Counted from the first letter of the stretch, positions 42,675 through 53,761 are shown. The stretch is DNA of 64,000 nt from Candidatus Enterococcus testudinis (GCF_002140915.1 NZ_NGKU01000001.1:1424900-1488899), one strand, 5' to 3'. The notes: a model not told the origin generated them from the letters alone. A program made the numbers and translations.

Positions 42675-45278
42675 ATGAACCCAGAAAAAATGACAACAAC
42701 CTTGCAAAGTGCCATTGCTGAAGCACAACAAGTAGCGATGACACGGCATCATCAAGAAATCGATATTGCCCATTTATGGAAGATTTTTTTGCAAGCCAAT
42801 CAGTTTGGCCGCAATTTTTATGCAGATGCAGGAGTAGACGTGAATGCCCTGGAGGCAGAGGTGGATCGGCTGTTAGACGGTCTGTCAGCTGTTGAAGGCA
42901 GCAATGTCCGTTACGGACAGTCTATGAGCCAAAATCTATTTTCGCTGCTTTCAGAAGCAGATCAGTTAAAAGATCAATTTCAAGACGACTATTTGTCAAC
43001 TGAAATTGTTTTGTTGGCATTGATGAAGTTAAAACATCATCCTTTGACGGTCTACCTGAAAAAGCAAGGCATCACAGAAAAGGCGTTGAAACAAACCATT
43101 GAAGAATTAAGAGGAGGAGATCATGTGACCTCGCAAAATCAAGAAGAACAATATAAAGCGTTGGAGAAATATGGTGTCGATTTGGTCCAGCAAGTCCGCA
43201 GTGGCAAGATGGATCCTATTATCGGCCGAGATGAAGAAATCCGTGATGTTATTCGGATTCTTTCAAGAAAAACCAAAAATAACCCTGTATTGATTGGTGA
43301 ACCGGGCGTTGGTAAGACGGCGATCGTTGAAGGATTGGCGCAACGGATCGTTCGCAAAGACGTCCCAGAAAACCTAAAAGACAAAACGATTTTTTCCTTA
43401 GACATGGGCGCTTTGATCGCTGGCGCAAAATTCCGCGGCGAATTTGAAGAACGATTGAAAGCAGTCTTGCAAGAAGTCAAAAAAGCCGACGGACGGATCA
43501 TTCTCTTCATTGATGAAATCCATAACATCGTCGGTGCCGGCAAAACAGAAGGCAGTATGGATGCAGGGAATCTATTGAAACCAATGTTGGCTCGTGGTGA
43601 ATTACATACCATAGGTGCCACTACTTTGGATGAATACCGCCAATACATGGAAAAAGACAAAGCCTTGGAACGTCGATTCCAAAAAGTCTTGGTTAAAGAA
43701 CCAACTGTGGAAGATTCAATCTCTATCCTACGGGGATTGAAAGAACGCTTTGAGATCCACCATGGCGTCAATATCCATGACAATGCGTTAGTCGCTGCCG
43801 CAACCTTGTCTGATCGTTATATCACGGATCGTTTTTTGCCAGATAAGGCCATTGATTTGGTAGATGAAGCCAGTGCAACGATTCGTGTTGAAATGAATTC
43901 AATGCCGACTGAATTAGACCAAGTCACACGCCGTTTGATGCAATTAGAAATCGAAGAAGCGGCATTGAAAAAAGAATCCGATGATGCCTCTAAGAAACGG
44001 TTGACGCTTTTGCAAGCAGAATTAGCTGAATTGCGCGAAGAAGTCAATACCATGAAAATGCAATGGGAGACGGAGAAAGAAGAAGTCAACGCCGTATCCA
44101 ATAAACGGGCAGAAATCGATAAAGCCAAACATGAGTTAGAAGATGCCGAAAATAATTATGATTTAGAACGCGCTGCTGTCTTGCGTCACGGCACGATTCC
44201 GCAACTTGAAAAAGAGTTGGCCGCCCTAGAAGCCAAAAACCAAGCAGAAGGCATTCGTATGGTCCAAGAATCTGTAACTGAAAATGAAATTGCTATGGTC
44301 GTTGGCCGCCTGACGGGAATCCCAGTCACCAAACTCGTTGAAGGTGAAAGAGAAAAATTGCTGAAACTGAACGATACATTGCATCAACGGGTCATTGGTC
44401 AAGATGAAGCAGTCGATGCCGTCAGCGATGCGGTATTGCGGTCTCGAGCAGGACTGCAAGATCCAAATCGGCCATTAGGTTCATTCTTGTTTCTAGGCCC
44501 AACAGGTGTCGGGAAAACAGAATTGGCTAAAGCACTAGCAGTCAATCTCTTTGATTCAGAAGAACATATGGTCAGGATCGATATGAGCGAGTATATGGAA
44601 AAGCATGCCGTCTCACGATTGGTCGGGGCCCCTCCAGGTTACGTAGGGTATGAAGAGGGCGGTCAATTAACAGAAGCGGTGCGTCGAAACCCGTATACCA
44701 TCGTGTTGTTAGACGAAATTGAAAAAGCCCATCCAGATGTTTTCAACATCTTGCTGCAAGTGTTGGATGACGGACGTTTGACAGATTCGAAAGGTCGCGT
44801 TGTCGATTTCAAAAATACCGTCATGATCATGACTAGCAATATTGGTTCGCAACTCTTGTTAGATGGTGTCACCAGTGAAGGCACAATTCCTGAAGAGATT
44901 GCTGAAGGGGTGCGTGGATTGCTTCGGGGTCACTTCAAACCTGAATTCTTGAATCGAATCGATGATACGATCCTGTTTACGCCATTAAGCTTAGCGAATG
45001 TCACCGGGATCGTTGACAAGATCATTGCCCAATTGTCCCATCGCTTAGAAGCACAGGATATTCGCTTGACCATCACTGAAGAAGCCAAAGCATGGATCGC
45101 TGAAAATTCTTATGAACCCGCTTATGGGGCTCGGCCTCTGCGTCGCTTCATTACCAAAGAAGTAGAAACACCACTGGCTAAAGAAATCGTTTCTGGCAGA
45201 GTATTGCCAAAAACGGAAGTGACCATCGAATTATTGAATGAACAGCTGGTTTTTGAAAATAAACCGCTGGATGAATAA
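42675..45278 (+). CDS. clpB: Chaperone ClpB disaggregase
   Basis: This 867-residue Hsp100 disaggregase works with DnaK to resolubilise aggregates. It has an N-terminal Clp repeat domain (with the start [19 protein letters not shown]), AAA-1 with [15 protein letters not shown], a middle coiled-coil domain (about residues 410-530) that distinguishes ClpB from ClpC, and AAA-2 with [15 protein letters not shown] and arginine-finger region LNRIDDTI. It lies behind a CtsR operator, so it should be heat induced. Confidence 0.96.
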   Translation: MNPEKMTTTLQSAIAEAQQVAMTRHHQEIDIAHLWKIFLQANQFGRNFYADAGVDVNALEAEVDRLLDGLSAVEGSNVRYGQSMSQNLFSLLSEADQLKDQFQDDYLSTEIVLLALMKLKHHPLTVYLKKQGITEKALKQTIEELRGGDHVTSQNQEEQYKALEKYGVDLVQQVRSGKMDPIIGRDEEIRDVIRILSRKTKNNPVLIGEPGVGKTAIVEGLAQRIVRKDVPENLKDKTIFSLDMGALIAGAKFRGEFEERLKAVLQEVKKADGRIILFIDEIHNIVGAGKTEGSMDAGNLLKPMLARGELHTIGATTLDEYRQYMEKDKALERRFQKVLVKEPTVEDSISILRGLKERFEIHHGVNIHDNALVAAATLSDRYITDRFLPDKAIDLVDEASATIRVEMNSMPTELDQVTRRLMQLEIEEAALKKESDDASKKRLTLLQAELAELREEVNTMKMQWETEKEEVNAVSNKRAEIDKAKHELEDAENNYDLERAAVLRHGTIPQLEKELAALEAKNQAEGIRMVQESVTENEIAMVVGRLTGIPVTKLVEGEREKLLKLNDTLHQRVIGQDEAVDAVSDAVLRSRAGLQDPNRPLGSFLFLGPTGVGKTELAKALAVNLFDSEEHMVRIDMSEYMEKHAVSRLVGAPPGYVGYEEGGQLTEAVRRNPYTIVLLDEIEKAHPDVFNILLQVLDDGRLTDSKGRVVDFKNTVMIMTSNIGSQLLLDGVTSEGTIPEEIAEGVRGLLRGHFKPEFLNRIDDTILFTPLSLANVTGIVDKIIAQLSHRLEAQDIRLTITEEAKAWIAENSYEPAYGARPLRRFITKEVETPLAKEIVSGRVLPKTEVTIELLNEQLVFENKPLDE

Positions 45279-45293
45279 TTGACACATGATTGT

Positions 45294-45325
45294 AGAGTTG
45301 TCTTTTAAAGGCAACTCTTTTTTTA
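45294..45325 (+). terminator. Intrinsic terminator after clpB
   Basis: AGAGTTG/CAACTCT stem with inner pairs and seven T. Confidence 0.88.
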
Positions 45326-45335
45326 AGTCTTGGTT

Positions 45336-45365
45336 TTGGCAGTAATTCTGCCCTTCGTTTATACT
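45336..45365 (+). promoter_or_regulatory. Promoter of the betaine/ergothioneine-type ABC importer
   Basis: TTGGCA (45336-45341), 18-bp spacer, TATACT (45360-45365). The spacer holds GGCAG-TAATT-CTGCC (45338-45352), a possible operator. Confidence 0.55.
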
Positions 45366-45391
45366 GGAACTATGGTATAAGAGAGGATGAA

Positions 45392-46933
45392 ATGATGAAT
45401 ACTTTTTTGGATACTTTAAATGAACGAAAAGGAGAATTGGTGACAGCGGTCTTTGAACACTTGACCTTGTCGATCATGGCATTATTGATTGCTATCGTGA
45501 TCGCTGTGCCGTTGGCGATCTGGCTCGTTAATCATAAACGGGCGGCGGAAGTTGGCTTGCAGATCACGAGCGTCTTGCAAACGATCCCGTCATTGGCTCT
45601 GTTGGGATTACTGATTCCATTTGTCGGTATTGGCACACCACCAGCGCTGATCGCATTGGTGATTTATGCCTTGCTGCCGATTTTCCAGAATACCTATATT
45701 GGTTTATCAGAAATCGATTCCTCCATCGAAGAAGCAGCTGTCGCGTTCGGAATGTCCCGCATGCGCCGATTGATCAAAGTAGAATTACCCATTGCCTTGC
45801 CGGTGATCATATCGGGTATTCGGACTGCATTGGTCTTGATTATCGGAACGGCTACTTTAGCAGCGTTGATCGGTGCTGGCGGATTGGGTTCGTTTATCCT
45901 GCTGGGGATTGATCGAAATGCCCCTGCCTTGACGCTGATTGGCGCGATTGGTTCTGCGTTATTGGCGATTATTTTCAGCACGCTGATTCGTTATTTACAA
46001 CATTTGAAACCTCGCTATACAATCATTACTTTGGCAGCGTTGATTTTTGTGATCGGTGGCATATCTTTTTCACAAAGTGGTATATTCGCACCGAATACGA
46101 TTCGAATCGCGGGGAAATTGGGTTCTGAACCGGATATTTTGATCAATATGTACAAAGAAATGATTGAACAAGAAGATCCAGACGTCCAAGTGGAATTAGA
46201 ACCAAATTTTGGGAAAACCAGTTTTCTATTCAGCGCGTTAGACAATGACCAAGTCGATATTTATCCGGAATTTACAGGAACTGTCTTGGAAAGTTTGGTC
46301 GATGTGCCAGAAGATGTGGATAGTCAAAGTCTGGATTCAGACCAAACCTATCAAGAAGCTGTGACATTGTTGAATGACCAGTTCGACATGACCTTGCTAA
46401 AACCAATGGCCTATCAAAATACCTATGCCTTAGCTGTCAAAAAAGAATTCGCAGAAGAGAATGATTTAACAACGATCTCCGATTTAAAAAAAATCGAAAG
46501 TCAAGTGAAAGCAGGATTTACGCTAGAATTTATTGACCGTACCGACGGCTATGCAGGTATAAAAGACAGATACGGTTTAGACTTTCCAAGTGTGCAAAGT
46601 ATGGAACCAGCGTTGCGCTATCAAGCAATCAATAATGGTGATATCAATATTTTGGATGCTTATTCAACAGATAGTGAGCTGCAACAGTATGGTTTGGTGA
46701 TCTTAGAAGATGACCAAGAATTGTTCCCGCCATATCAAGGCGCACCCCTGATGAAAACTGCTTTTGCGGATGAGCATCCGGAAGTAGTGACCGCTCTGGA
46801 AAAATTAGCAGGACAAATCACCGAAGAGCAAATGAGTGAAATGAACTATCAAGTGAATGTCGAAGGCAAACAACCAGCAGAAGTAGCCAAAGCATTCTTA
46901 CTTGATCAAGGTTTACTGAAGGAGGGCGAATAA
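45392..46933 (+). CDS. ABC importer permease fused to substrate-binding domain (OpuC/EgtU type)
   Basis: This 513-residue protein has an N-terminal permease (six helices, about residues 20-225, with the EAA loop [21 protein letters not shown]) and a C-terminal extracellular substrate-binding domain ([21 protein letters not shown] onward). The architecture is that of QAT-family importers for betaine, carnitine or choline, and of the ergothioneine importer EgtU. The substrate cannot be settled without aligning the binding-site residues. Its stop overlaps the ATPase gene by one base. Confidence 0.85.
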   Translation: MMNTFLDTLNERKGELVTAVFEHLTLSIMALLIAIVIAVPLAIWLVNHKRAAEVGLQITSVLQTIPSLALLGLLIPFVGIGTPPALIALVIYALLPIFQNTYIGLSEIDSSIEEAAVAFGMSRMRRLIKVELPIALPVIISGIRTALVLIIGTATLAALIGAGGLGSFILLGIDRNAPALTLIGAIGSALLAIIFSTLIRYLQHLKPRYTIITLAALIFVIGGISFSQSGIFAPNTIRIAGKLGSEPDILINMYKEMIEQEDPDVQVELEPNFGKTSFLFSALDNDQVDIYPEFTGTVLESLVDVPEDVDSQSLDSDQTYQEAVTLLNDQFDMTLLKPMAYQNTYALAVKKEFAEENDLTTISDLKKIESQVKAGFTLEFIDRTDGYAGIKDRYGLDFPSVQSMEPALRYQAINNGDINILDAYSTDSELQQYGLVILEDDQELFPPYQGAPLMKTAFADEHPEVVTALEKLAGQITEEQMSEMNYQVNVEGKQPAEVAKAFLLDQGLLKEGE

Positions 46934-47898
46934 TGACCCCAATCATTGAATTTAAACATGTCAGCAAGGCATTTGATGATAAAATCGTGATCGACAATCT
47001 TGACTTAACGATTCAAAAAGGTGAGATTTTTGTACTTGTTGGTCCATCAGGAAGCGGCAAAACGACTACTTTGAAAATGATCAACGCCTTATCAGAGCCA
47101 ACGGATGGAGACATCTACTTTAAAGAAAAACGCATCAAAGATTACAATATCCAAAAAATGCGTTGGCAAATGGGCTATGTTTTGCAGCAAATTGCTTTGT
47201 TTCCAACGATGGATGTCAAACAAAACATTGAAGTCATCCCAGAAATGCTCGGTTGGTCCAAAAAAGATCGTAATGAAGCTGTTGATCGTCTTTTGAATCA
47301 AGTGCAGCTAGATCCTGAACAATACCGGCACCGTTTGCCAAAAGCACTCTCAGGTGGGGAGCAACAAAGAATTGGCATCTTGCGTGCTTTGGCTGCGAAT
47401 CCGGAAGTCATTTTGATGGATGAACCGTTTAGCGCACTCGATCCTATTTCAAGGAATGCCTTACAAGAATTGGTATTGGACCTGCATAAAGAACTGGGTA
47501 CAACGATTATCTTTGTGACACACAACATGAAAGAAGCCATTAAATTAGGCACGCGGATTGCTGTGATGAACAAAGGCAAAATCGTTCAATGTGATACACC
47601 AGAAGTGATCATTGCCCAGCCCAAAACCGAATTTGTGAAAACATTCTTCGAAGAAACTGGAGAAGATGAAGCCAAATTAGTGAAAGTTGCTGATTTGGTC
47701 GCCATGGGCTATTGTAGCAAGGACATTGATCAAACACTGGAACAAGTCGATGCTCAAACGGTCTTAAACGATACTTTTGGTCGTTTTGCCAAAGTGCCTG
47801 CATTAACGATCATCGAGAATGGACAAGCAATTGGCACACTCCATCATCAAGATGTCTTTGCCTTCTTGAGTCGTGATACGAAAATCGCCACAGAATAA
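46933..47898 (+). CDS. ABC importer ATPase subunit (OpuCA/EgtV type)
   Basis: This 321-residue ATPase has Walker A LVGPSGSGKTTTLKMIN, Q-loop GYVLQQIALFP, signature LSGGEQQRIGILRAL and Walker B VILMDEPFSALDP. A short C-terminal extension resembles a degenerate CBS region, as in the OpuCA group. It partners the upstream fused permease/binding protein. A strong terminator follows. Confidence 0.88.
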   Translation: MTPIIEFKHVSKAFDDKIVIDNLDLTIQKGEIFVLVGPSGSGKTTTLKMINALSEPTDGDIYFKEKRIKDYNIQKMRWQMGYVLQQIALFPTMDVKQNIEVIPEMLGWSKKDRNEAVDRLLNQVQLDPEQYRHRLPKALSGGEQQRIGILRALAANPEVILMDEPFSALDPISRNALQELVLDLHKELGTTIIFVTHNMKEAIKLGTRIAVMNKGKIVQCDTPEVIIAQPKTEFVKTFFEETGEDEAKLVKVADLVAMGYCSKDIDQTLEQVDAQTVLNDTFGRFAKVPALTIIENGQAIGTLHHQDVFAFLSRDTKIATE

Positions 47899-47913
47899 GG
47901 AAAGAAGCCATGA

Positions 47914-47948
47914 GAAAAACATCAAATTGTTTAAATTTGATGTTTTTC
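47914..47948 (+). terminator. Intrinsic terminator after the importer operon
   Basis: A 14-bp perfect stem (AAAAACATCAAATT with AATTTGATGTTTTT) with a 5-nt loop. Confidence 0.85.
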
Positions 47949-48053
47949 CTTGCTCTCGAGTAGAAAGTTACGTAAGATAAAAGAATAGAATCATTGGCTG
48001 ATCATATGTGGGTACACTATCTGCCAGTGTAGAAAGAGGAGCATATAGTCTAT

Positions 48054-48623
48054 ATGGGAAGAATTTTAAAGGAAAATTGGTTTATTATTTTCTTTATCAT
48101 CGCAGTTGTTCTTTTACGCTTGTTTGTGATAACACCAGTCAAAGTGAGTGGTCATTCGATGGATCCAACGTTAGCAGATAAGCAACGACTGATCGCAACC
48201 AAATTGACCTCCTATGATCGTCAAGATATTGTGATCTGTGTCGAACCCGATGATACCAGCAAAATCGCAGTCAAGCGCCTGATTGGTTTACCAGGAGATA
48301 CCGTTGAAATGAAAGATGATGTGCTGACCATCAACGGAGAAGTCTATGAAGAATCTTACTTAGATGATTTCAAAGAAAAATTCGCAGATGATCAATTACA
48401 AGAAGAGTATAGCTATCGGGAAATGTTCCAAGAAATTGCAGCGAGTGCAACGCAGTTTACAGAAGACTTTTCCATCACTGTACCTGAAGACAGTTATTTT
48501 GTCATGGGAGATAACCGTTTAATTTCTCGCGACAGTCGCAGTTTTGGCGTTGTCACAGATGCCCAAATGGAAGGAAAAGTCCTATTGCGTTACTGGCCTT
48601 TGACTCAACTGAAACTATTCTAA
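48054..48623 (+). CDS. lepB: Signal peptidase I
   Basis: This 189-residue type I signal peptidase has a single N-terminal membrane helix (residues about 9-27) and the catalytic Ser-Lys pair S35 (SGHSMDPTL) and K74 (IAVKRLIGLPGD); the later box VMGDNRLISRDSRSFG is intact. It cleaves signal peptides of secreted proteins at the outer membrane face. The Shine-Dalgarno AGAGGAG is unusually far (about 12 bp) from the ATG. Confidence 0.94.
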   Translation: MGRILKENWFIIFFIIAVVLLRLFVITPVKVSGHSMDPTLADKQRLIATKLTSYDRQDIVICVEPDDTSKIAVKRLIGLPGDTVEMKDDVLTINGEVYEESYLDDFKEKFADDQLQEEYSYREMFQEIAASATQFTEDFSITVPEDSYFVMGDNRLISRDSRSFGVVTDAQMEGKVLLRYWPLTQLKLF

Positions 48624-48686
48624 AAAAAAAGCATTCTTGCACCAGGATCGAGTCAAACCTCGAAACATGCAAGAATGCTTTTTTTA
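48622..48686. terminator. Bidirectional terminator between lepB and the small membrane protein gene
   Basis: GCATTCTTGCA pairs perfectly with TGCAAGAATGC; A and T runs extend the stem on both sides. Confidence 0.88.
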
Positions 48687-48869
48687 TACGATCCAAGCCA
48701 CCAGCGCCACCACTGAAAACAACATCGTCCAAACCGCAATAATAGCTGAAGCAATAAAAATAATTTTAATTGGCATCGGTTGAACAAACTTGTTGGCATC
48801 TTGAGAAAAGGCAAAGGTGATAGAAGAGAATATCAAGCAGCAGAGTATAAAAAATACAGTCAAAACCAT
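48684..48869 (-). CDS. Small two-helix membrane protein of unknown function
   Basis: This 61-residue protein consists almost wholly of two hydrophobic helices (residues about 2-20 and 33-58) joined by a short polar turn with QDANKFVQP. AAGGAG is 6 bp upstream of the ATG on the minus strand, and a terminator stands at its end, so it looks like a real gene. No family is recognised. Confidence 0.65.
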   Translation of the reverse strand: MVLTVFFILCCLIFSSITFAFSQDANKFVQPMPIKIIFIASAIIAVWTMLFSVVALVAWIV

Positions 48870-49081
48870 AAGCTTCTCCTTACTATCGAACTTTATTGTC
48901 CTACTGATTTATAGTATAACAGAGTGTTTCTTTTTCTGGAAATAAAAAACTTTTAAAAAACTTAGATTTGATGAATGTATCCGTTTTATTCGAAAAAAAG
49001 CTATCCTTCAATTGTCTATAGCATATGAAATCACGGCATTTGTTTAAAAAACAGTAAAAAAAGATGCCTAATCCAGATGAT

Positions 49082-49130
49082 AAAAAAACGGATGCCTCCC
49101 CATCAAGCCATGGAGAAACATCCGTTTTAT
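49082..49130 (-). terminator. Terminator of the NDT/membrane-protein unit
   Basis: AAAACGGATG/CATCCGTTTT 10-bp stem with inner CTCC/GGAG pairing; on the minus strand it follows the membrane protein gene. Confidence 0.7.
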
Positions 49131-49134
49131 CTAT

Positions 49135-49806
49135 TTATTTATTGTTTATTTTTTGAATCCGGTAACTGTCGAAATACTCTGGTTTGCCTCGACCTTGAAA
49201 ATAAGCGATGACACCCATCAGTGCTGCACCAATGGTGTTGGTCAATAAGTCACCCATCGTATCCATCAATGCCTCGCGGCCGATAAAATCTGTTCCATCC
49301 AGCGTTGCATAGCGTTGCAGATTCATCCCACCAATCGAGTCGCACATGAATTCCCAAAATTCCCAAAAGATGCCGCACAGACCGGCAAAAGCAAAACCCA
49401 TCAGCAAGAATAGCCAAGGTGATACTTTTGAGACCGGTGTTTCTTTCAATAGTATACAAATCAATCCATAGCCGACTGCCGTTAAGACCATCGGGCTGAC
49501 GGCATGTAAAATTTTATCCCAGAAAGAGACAATCTCGATCAGATGAAGAATCGTCCCCATAAAAACAGAAATCAGCAAGAAAAACCAATAGAAGTAGACC
49601 GTCGCGTTTGGCAGTTGGACCTTTAGTAATTTCTTGCTGTATTCCGGCACAAAAATCAATAGAATCCCTAATATGGCCTGAGCGATAAACATCAATCCTT
49701 GACTTTGCGGATACACATTCTGGAAAAATTCCCAAATAGAGAAGCCCAAGACCAAGAAGCCAAAAATCGTAAATACCTGCTGAATACGTTGATAATTATT
49801 GCCCAT
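49135..49806 (-). CDS. Polytopic membrane protein (DUF2238/YjdF-like)
   Basis: This 223-residue protein has about six membrane helices. Conserved-looking polar motifs inside the helices (SFWDKILHAVSPM, GIFWEFWEFMCDSIGG, NLQRYATLDGTDFIGREA, LMDTMGDLLTNTIGA) resemble the DUF2238/YjdF group, of unknown function. Its ATG begins immediately after the stop of the upstream nucleoside deoxyribosyltransferase gene, with GGAGG inside that gene, so translation is coupled. Confidence 0.7.
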   Translation of the reverse strand: MGNNYQRIQQVFTIFGFLVLGFSIWEFFQNVYPQSQGLMFIAQAILGILLIFVPEYSKKLLKVQLPNATVYFYWFFLLISVFMGTILHLIEIVSFWDKILHAVSPMVLTAVGYGLICILLKETPVSKVSPWLFLLMGFAFAGLCGIFWEFWEFMCDSIGGMNLQRYATLDGTDFIGREALMDTMGDLLTNTIGAALMGVIAYFQGRGKPEYFDSYRIQKINNK

Positions 49807-50292
49807 CTAGTTGTCCTCCCGCAGGAAGGCGGCCAAACCTTCAAGTAAGGCGGCTTCTGAAGCATAAATATCGCCGTTCAATTTGATCAAGCCAACCGTA
49901 TATAGATTGACATAATGGAACTGGTTTTCGGCAACTGTTTGCAAGGCCGCCAATTTCTGCTGATTGTCAGCACCTTGTTGGCGGCTATCTGTATACAGGC
50001 CAATAACAGGAATTCCTTTGGCGTAGGCGACACCGATTTCTGAAGCTACCCCAGCATCGATGGTCAAACCATCTAAGCAGGCAATCATTAAATCACTGGT
50101 CAATACTTTCTCCGTATCCGCCAATGCAATCATTTTGCTATCGGCATAGGCACTTTTATCGTTGATCGCTGCATTCTCCTGCGGGAGATAAATCGTGACT
50201 TCTGGATAGCGCTGACGAATCTTTTCTACCAATGCGGCATTGTACTGTAAATCACTTGCTGCAAACAAAGGGGCTGCAAAATAAATATTCAA
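49807..50292 (-). CDS. Nucleoside 2-deoxyribosyltransferase
   Basis: A protein of about 161 residues of the NDT family, which swaps bases between deoxyribonucleosides. The hallmark N-terminus NIYFAAPLFAASDLQYN is followed by the catalytic-Glu region DAGVASEIGVAYAKG and VIGLYTDSRQQG. The TTG at 50292 is preferred since it is 8 bp after AGGAG and gives the family N-terminus; the ATG at 50310 would put the Shine-Dalgarno inside the gene. Confidence 0.85.
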   Translation of the reverse strand: MNIYFAAPLFAASDLQYNAALVEKIRQRYPEVTIYLPQENAAINDKSAYADSKMIALADTEKVLTSDLMIACLDGLTIDAGVASEIGVAYAKGIPVIGLYTDSRQQGADNQQKLAALQTVAENQFHYVNLYTVGLIKLNGDIYASEAALLEGLAAFLREDN

Positions 50293-50339
50293 AAGAAACA
50301 CTCCTAACATTCATTGTAATTGTGGATGAACAAAGTAAA

Positions 50340-51554
50340 TCAAAAATAATCGCTAAAATAAGCTTCCATATCAGGGATAATCGACTCCAATAAGGTCAAT
50401 GTGTCTTTATCAGTCTGCAAACGCTCCACACGTTCTAGGTAAGCAGGTCTTCGATAATTCATCAATAGGCAAGTCAATGTTTGGATATCCAATTGAACCG
50501 CTTTACCGATCGCCTCTTTCGTGATTACGATCTCACCATCTTGATAGCTGACACCAAAGATTCCGTTGTTCCATTCTGCAACTGGGTCGGAGACGACAAA
50601 ATGGAAGGCGCCGTTAAAAGCTTTAAATGGGAAGTTTTTCAAAAATTCGGTCACGTCAACGATGCGCGCCATATAATAAGGCTCGATGGTTTCTTTGATT
50701 TGGCTATCGTCTAAATAAAAGGATAAGGGTTGATTGGTATAAATCTCGCCTTTGACCCAGTATACCATCGAAAAGTGGGCAGTGATAAAGTTCCATAACC
50801 CATTCCGTGCTTCTTGATTTAGATAGAACATTTCTCTGACGTGGAAGACTTCTTCAGCTACCCAATAAAAGAGTACACCAGTGGGATGGCCTGTTTCATT
50901 GTAATATATCGCTGCTGTTCGTTGGTCTTCATTTTCATAGCGCCAGTATTCTTCCCAATGGAAATCCGTACGTTGCAATGCGCCATGATTGTCACGAGAA
51001 AACTGATTGTAGACCGTGTAGACATCAGGATCGTCCACATCTTTTCGTTCGACGATACCCGGAACTTCTTTGGTTTTGGGCAACTGGGTATCACGAATCT
51101 TGAATGAAAGTTTGTCGGACATGATCTCCCAGCCTTTGCGGCGATAGTAGGGAACATTATAAGGATATAGATAGGAGATCCATTGTTTGTCAGCCCGCAT
51201 GGTTTCCAATGCCAACTTGATCAGGTCTTTCATTAAACCGTGACCGGCATACTCAGGGTAAGTCCCGACGCCTGTCACACCACCCATTTTCATCAAGGTG
51301 CCGTGGATATTGACCGCGCAAGGGTAAACGGCGATCTGTGAAATCAGTTGGTCTTCATTGAACCAGCCGAACACTTTAGACAGTTCTAATATCGGTCGTT
51401 TTGATTTGATCATTTCCCGCTTGCTTTCATAGCCGCTTTCTTCAATATCTGATTCAGTGATCTGAAAAACATAGCTAAGTAATTCGTTGAACTGGTCGAC
51501 ATCTTGCTCTTCAACCGGTCGTATATGAAACTTCTCATGAAAAGTATTATCCAT
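50340..51554 (-). CDS. Eis-type GNAT N-acetyltransferase
   Basis: This 404-residue protein has two tandem GNAT-like domains plus a C-terminal SCP2-like domain, the Eis architecture. The acetyl-CoA loop GVGTYPEYAGHGLMKDLI is visible around residues 93-110, and the chain ends in a C-terminal Phe, whose carboxylate is catalytic in Eis proteins. Eis homologues acetylate amines, including aminoglycosides in mycobacteria; the substrate here is unknown. It lies 47 bp upstream of the NDT gene. Confidence 0.85.
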   Translation of the reverse strand: MDNTFHEKFHIRPVEEQDVDQFNELLSYVFQITESDIEESGYESKREMIKSKRPILELSKVFGWFNEDQLISQIAVYPCAVNIHGTLMKMGGVTGVGTYPEYAGHGLMKDLIKLALETMRADKQWISYLYPYNVPYYRRKGWEIMSDKLSFKIRDTQLPKTKEVPGIVERKDVDDPDVYTVYNQFSRDNHGALQRTDFHWEEYWRYENEDQRTAAIYYNETGHPTGVLFYWVAEEVFHVREMFYLNQEARNGLWNFITAHFSMVYWVKGEIYTNQPLSFYLDDSQIKETIEPYYMARIVDVTEFLKNFPFKAFNGAFHFVVSDPVAEWNNGIFGVSYQDGEIVITKEAIGKAVQLDIQTLTCLLMNYRRPAYLERVERLQTDKDTLTLLESIIPDMEAYFSDYF

Positions 51555-51700
51555 TGTTTCAACTCCAATTATTTTTACTAGCTTTAGTATAGCAAAACCT
51601 GAACAAATATGTTTGAATAACGGTCAAGAAAAATACTTTCACTATTAGCATTTCGTTGGTATAATAGAAAAGCTGACTAAAAGAAATGAGGAACGTATCC

Positions 51701-53536
51701 ATGAACATAGAAGAAATGAAAAAACGACAGGAGAAAATACGTAATTTCTCCATTATCGCCCATATCGACCATGGGAAATCGACTTTGGCTGACCGTATCT
51801 TAGAACAAACCCATACCGTAAGCTCACGGGAAATGCAACATCAATTGTTGGACTCAATGGATCTTGAAAGAGAACGCGGCATCACCATCAAGTTGAATGC
51901 GGTTGAATTGAACTACACAGCCAAAGATGGCGAAACTTATATTTTCCATTTGATCGATACCCCGGGGCACGTCGATTTCACTTATGAAGTATCCCGCAGT
52001 TTAGCAGCTTGTGAAGGGGCAGTGCTCGTTGTAGACGCTGCGCAAGGAATCGAAGCGCAAACGTTGGCCAATGTATATTTGGCACTAGACAATGATTTAG
52101 AAATTTTACCTGTCATCAACAAAATAGATTTGCCCGCAGCTGACCCAGAGCGCGTGCGCACGGAAATTGAAGATGTGATCGGTATTGATGCCAGTGAAGC
52201 AGTCTTGGCCAGTGCCAAGGCAGGAATCGGTATCGAAGACATTTTGGAACAAATCGTTGAATCTGTCCCAGCACCTGTAGGGGATATCGAAGCGCCTTTG
52301 AAAGCTTTGATCTTCGACTCAATCTATGACTCTTACCGTGGAGTTGTCTTGAACGTCCGCATCATGGAAGGGATGGTCAAACCTGGCGATAAGATTCAAA
52401 TGATGAGCAATGGCAAAACCTTTGATGTCACAGAAGTAGGTGTTTTTTCACCTAAAGCGATCCAAAGAGATGCTTTGATGGTAGGGGATGTCGGCTATAT
52501 CACAGCCGCGATAAAAACAGTCAAAGACACCCAAGTAGGGGATACTGTTACGTTAGCTGATCATCCAGCGGATGAAGCGTTAGAAGGCTACCGCCAAATG
52601 AATCCAATGGTTTATTGCGGCTTATATCCAATCGACACGTCACGTTACAATGACTTGCGTGAAGCTTTGGAAAAACTGCAATTGAACGATGCGGCATTAC
52701 AATTTGAACCAGAAACCTCTCAAGCCTTAGGGTTTGGTTTCCGTTGTGGATTCTTAGGTCTGTTGCATATGGATGTTGTCCAAGAACGTTTGGAACGTGA
52801 GTTCAATCTTGAACTGATCACAACAGCACCATCAGTTATCTATCACGTCAATAAAACCGATGGCTCTGTGATCACAGTCGATAATCCCGCTGATTTCCCT
52901 GAAGCAGGTACGATCGATCATGTGGAAGAACCATTCGTAAAAGCGCAAATCATGGTGCCAAATGATTATGTCGGTGCAGTGATGGAATTGTCACAACGCA
53001 AACGTGGTGATTTTGTAACGATGGATTATCTGGACGATTACCGCGTGAATGTCGTCTATAATATTCCGCTATCAGAAATCGTCTTTGATTTCTTTGATAA
53101 ATTGAAATCCAGCACCAAAGGTTACGCGTCATTGGATTATGAAATGTCAGGCTATCGCGTCAGCAAATTGGTCAAAATGGATATTATGCTGAATGCGGAA
53201 AAAGTCGATGCATTAAGCTTCATCGTCCATCGCGACTTCGCCTATGAACGTGGGAAAGCCATTGTTGAAAAACTGAAAAAATTGATTCCGCGCCAACAAT
53301 TTGAAGTGCCGATCCAAGCAGCAATCGGTCAAAAAATCGTTGCCCGCTCCGACATCAAAGCGTTGCGTAAAAACGTATTGGCGAAATGCTACGGCGGAGA
53401 TGTTTCTCGAAAACGCAAGTTACTAGAGAAACAAAAAGAAGGGAAGAAGCGGATGAAACAGATTGGCTCTGTTGAGGTACCGCAGGAGGCGTTTATGGCT
53501 GTTCTTAAGATGGATGAGGATGAACCTAAGAAGTAG
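51701..53536 (+). CDS. lepA: Elongation factor 4 (LepA)
   Basis: This 611-residue translational GTPase has G1 [15 protein letters not shown]3 DTPGHVDF and G4 [14 protein letters not shown]-like domains, and the LepA-specific C-terminal domain ([26 protein letters not shown] is spread over that region). The ATG at 51701 is chosen with GAGG about 10 bp upstream; an in-frame ATG at 51686 lies in the Shine-Dalgarno region. It is the last core gene before the accessory region. Confidence 0.96.
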   Translation: MNIEEMKKRQEKIRNFSIIAHIDHGKSTLADRILEQTHTVSSREMQHQLLDSMDLERERGITIKLNAVELNYTAKDGETYIFHLIDTPGHVDFTYEVSRSLAACEGAVLVVDAAQGIEAQTLANVYLALDNDLEILPVINKIDLPAADPERVRTEIEDVIGIDASEAVLASAKAGIGIEDILEQIVESVPAPVGDIEAPLKALIFDSIYDSYRGVVLNVRIMEGMVKPGDKIQMMSNGKTFDVTEVGVFSPKAIQRDALMVGDVGYITAAIKTVKDTQVGDTVTLADHPADEALEGYRQMNPMVYCGLYPIDTSRYNDLREALEKLQLNDAALQFEPETSQALGFGFRCGFLGLLHMDVVQERLEREFNLELITTAPSVIYHVNKTDGSVITVDNPADFPEAGTIDHVEEPFVKAQIMVPNDYVGAVMELSQRKRGDFVTMDYLDDYRVNVVYNIPLSEIVFDFFDKLKSSTKGYASLDYEMSGYRVSKLVKMDIMLNAEKVDALSFIVHRDFAYERGKAIVEKLKKLIPRQQFEVPIQAAIGQKIVARSDIKALRKNVLAKCYGGDVSRKRKLLEKQKEGKKRMKQIGSVEVPQEAFMAVLKMDEDEPKK

Positions 53537-53672
53537 TGCGTTTTGAAGTGAAAACATTGATTTAATAGTCTTTTACATTGTGACTATAATCATGATTTCC
53601 TGTTTAAAACTATTTTTGGGTGTCACAACTGCTTTCACGAAATAAAAAAATTGACAAATGTGTAATATTTTC

Positions 53673-53701
53673 TTGAACAACTTTATCAGGCATAATATGT
53701 T
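53673..53701 (+). promoter_or_regulatory. Possible orphan promoter facing the IS3 element
   Basis: TTGAAC (53673-53678), 17-bp spacer, TATGTT (53696-53701), reading into the IS where no plus-strand gene exists. It may have served a gene displaced by the insertion. Confidence 0.35.
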
Positions 53702-53761
53702 AAAAGCATATCCAATAGGAACTGACTAAAGCTGTGAGACAGTAATAAAAAAGCATTTTCC

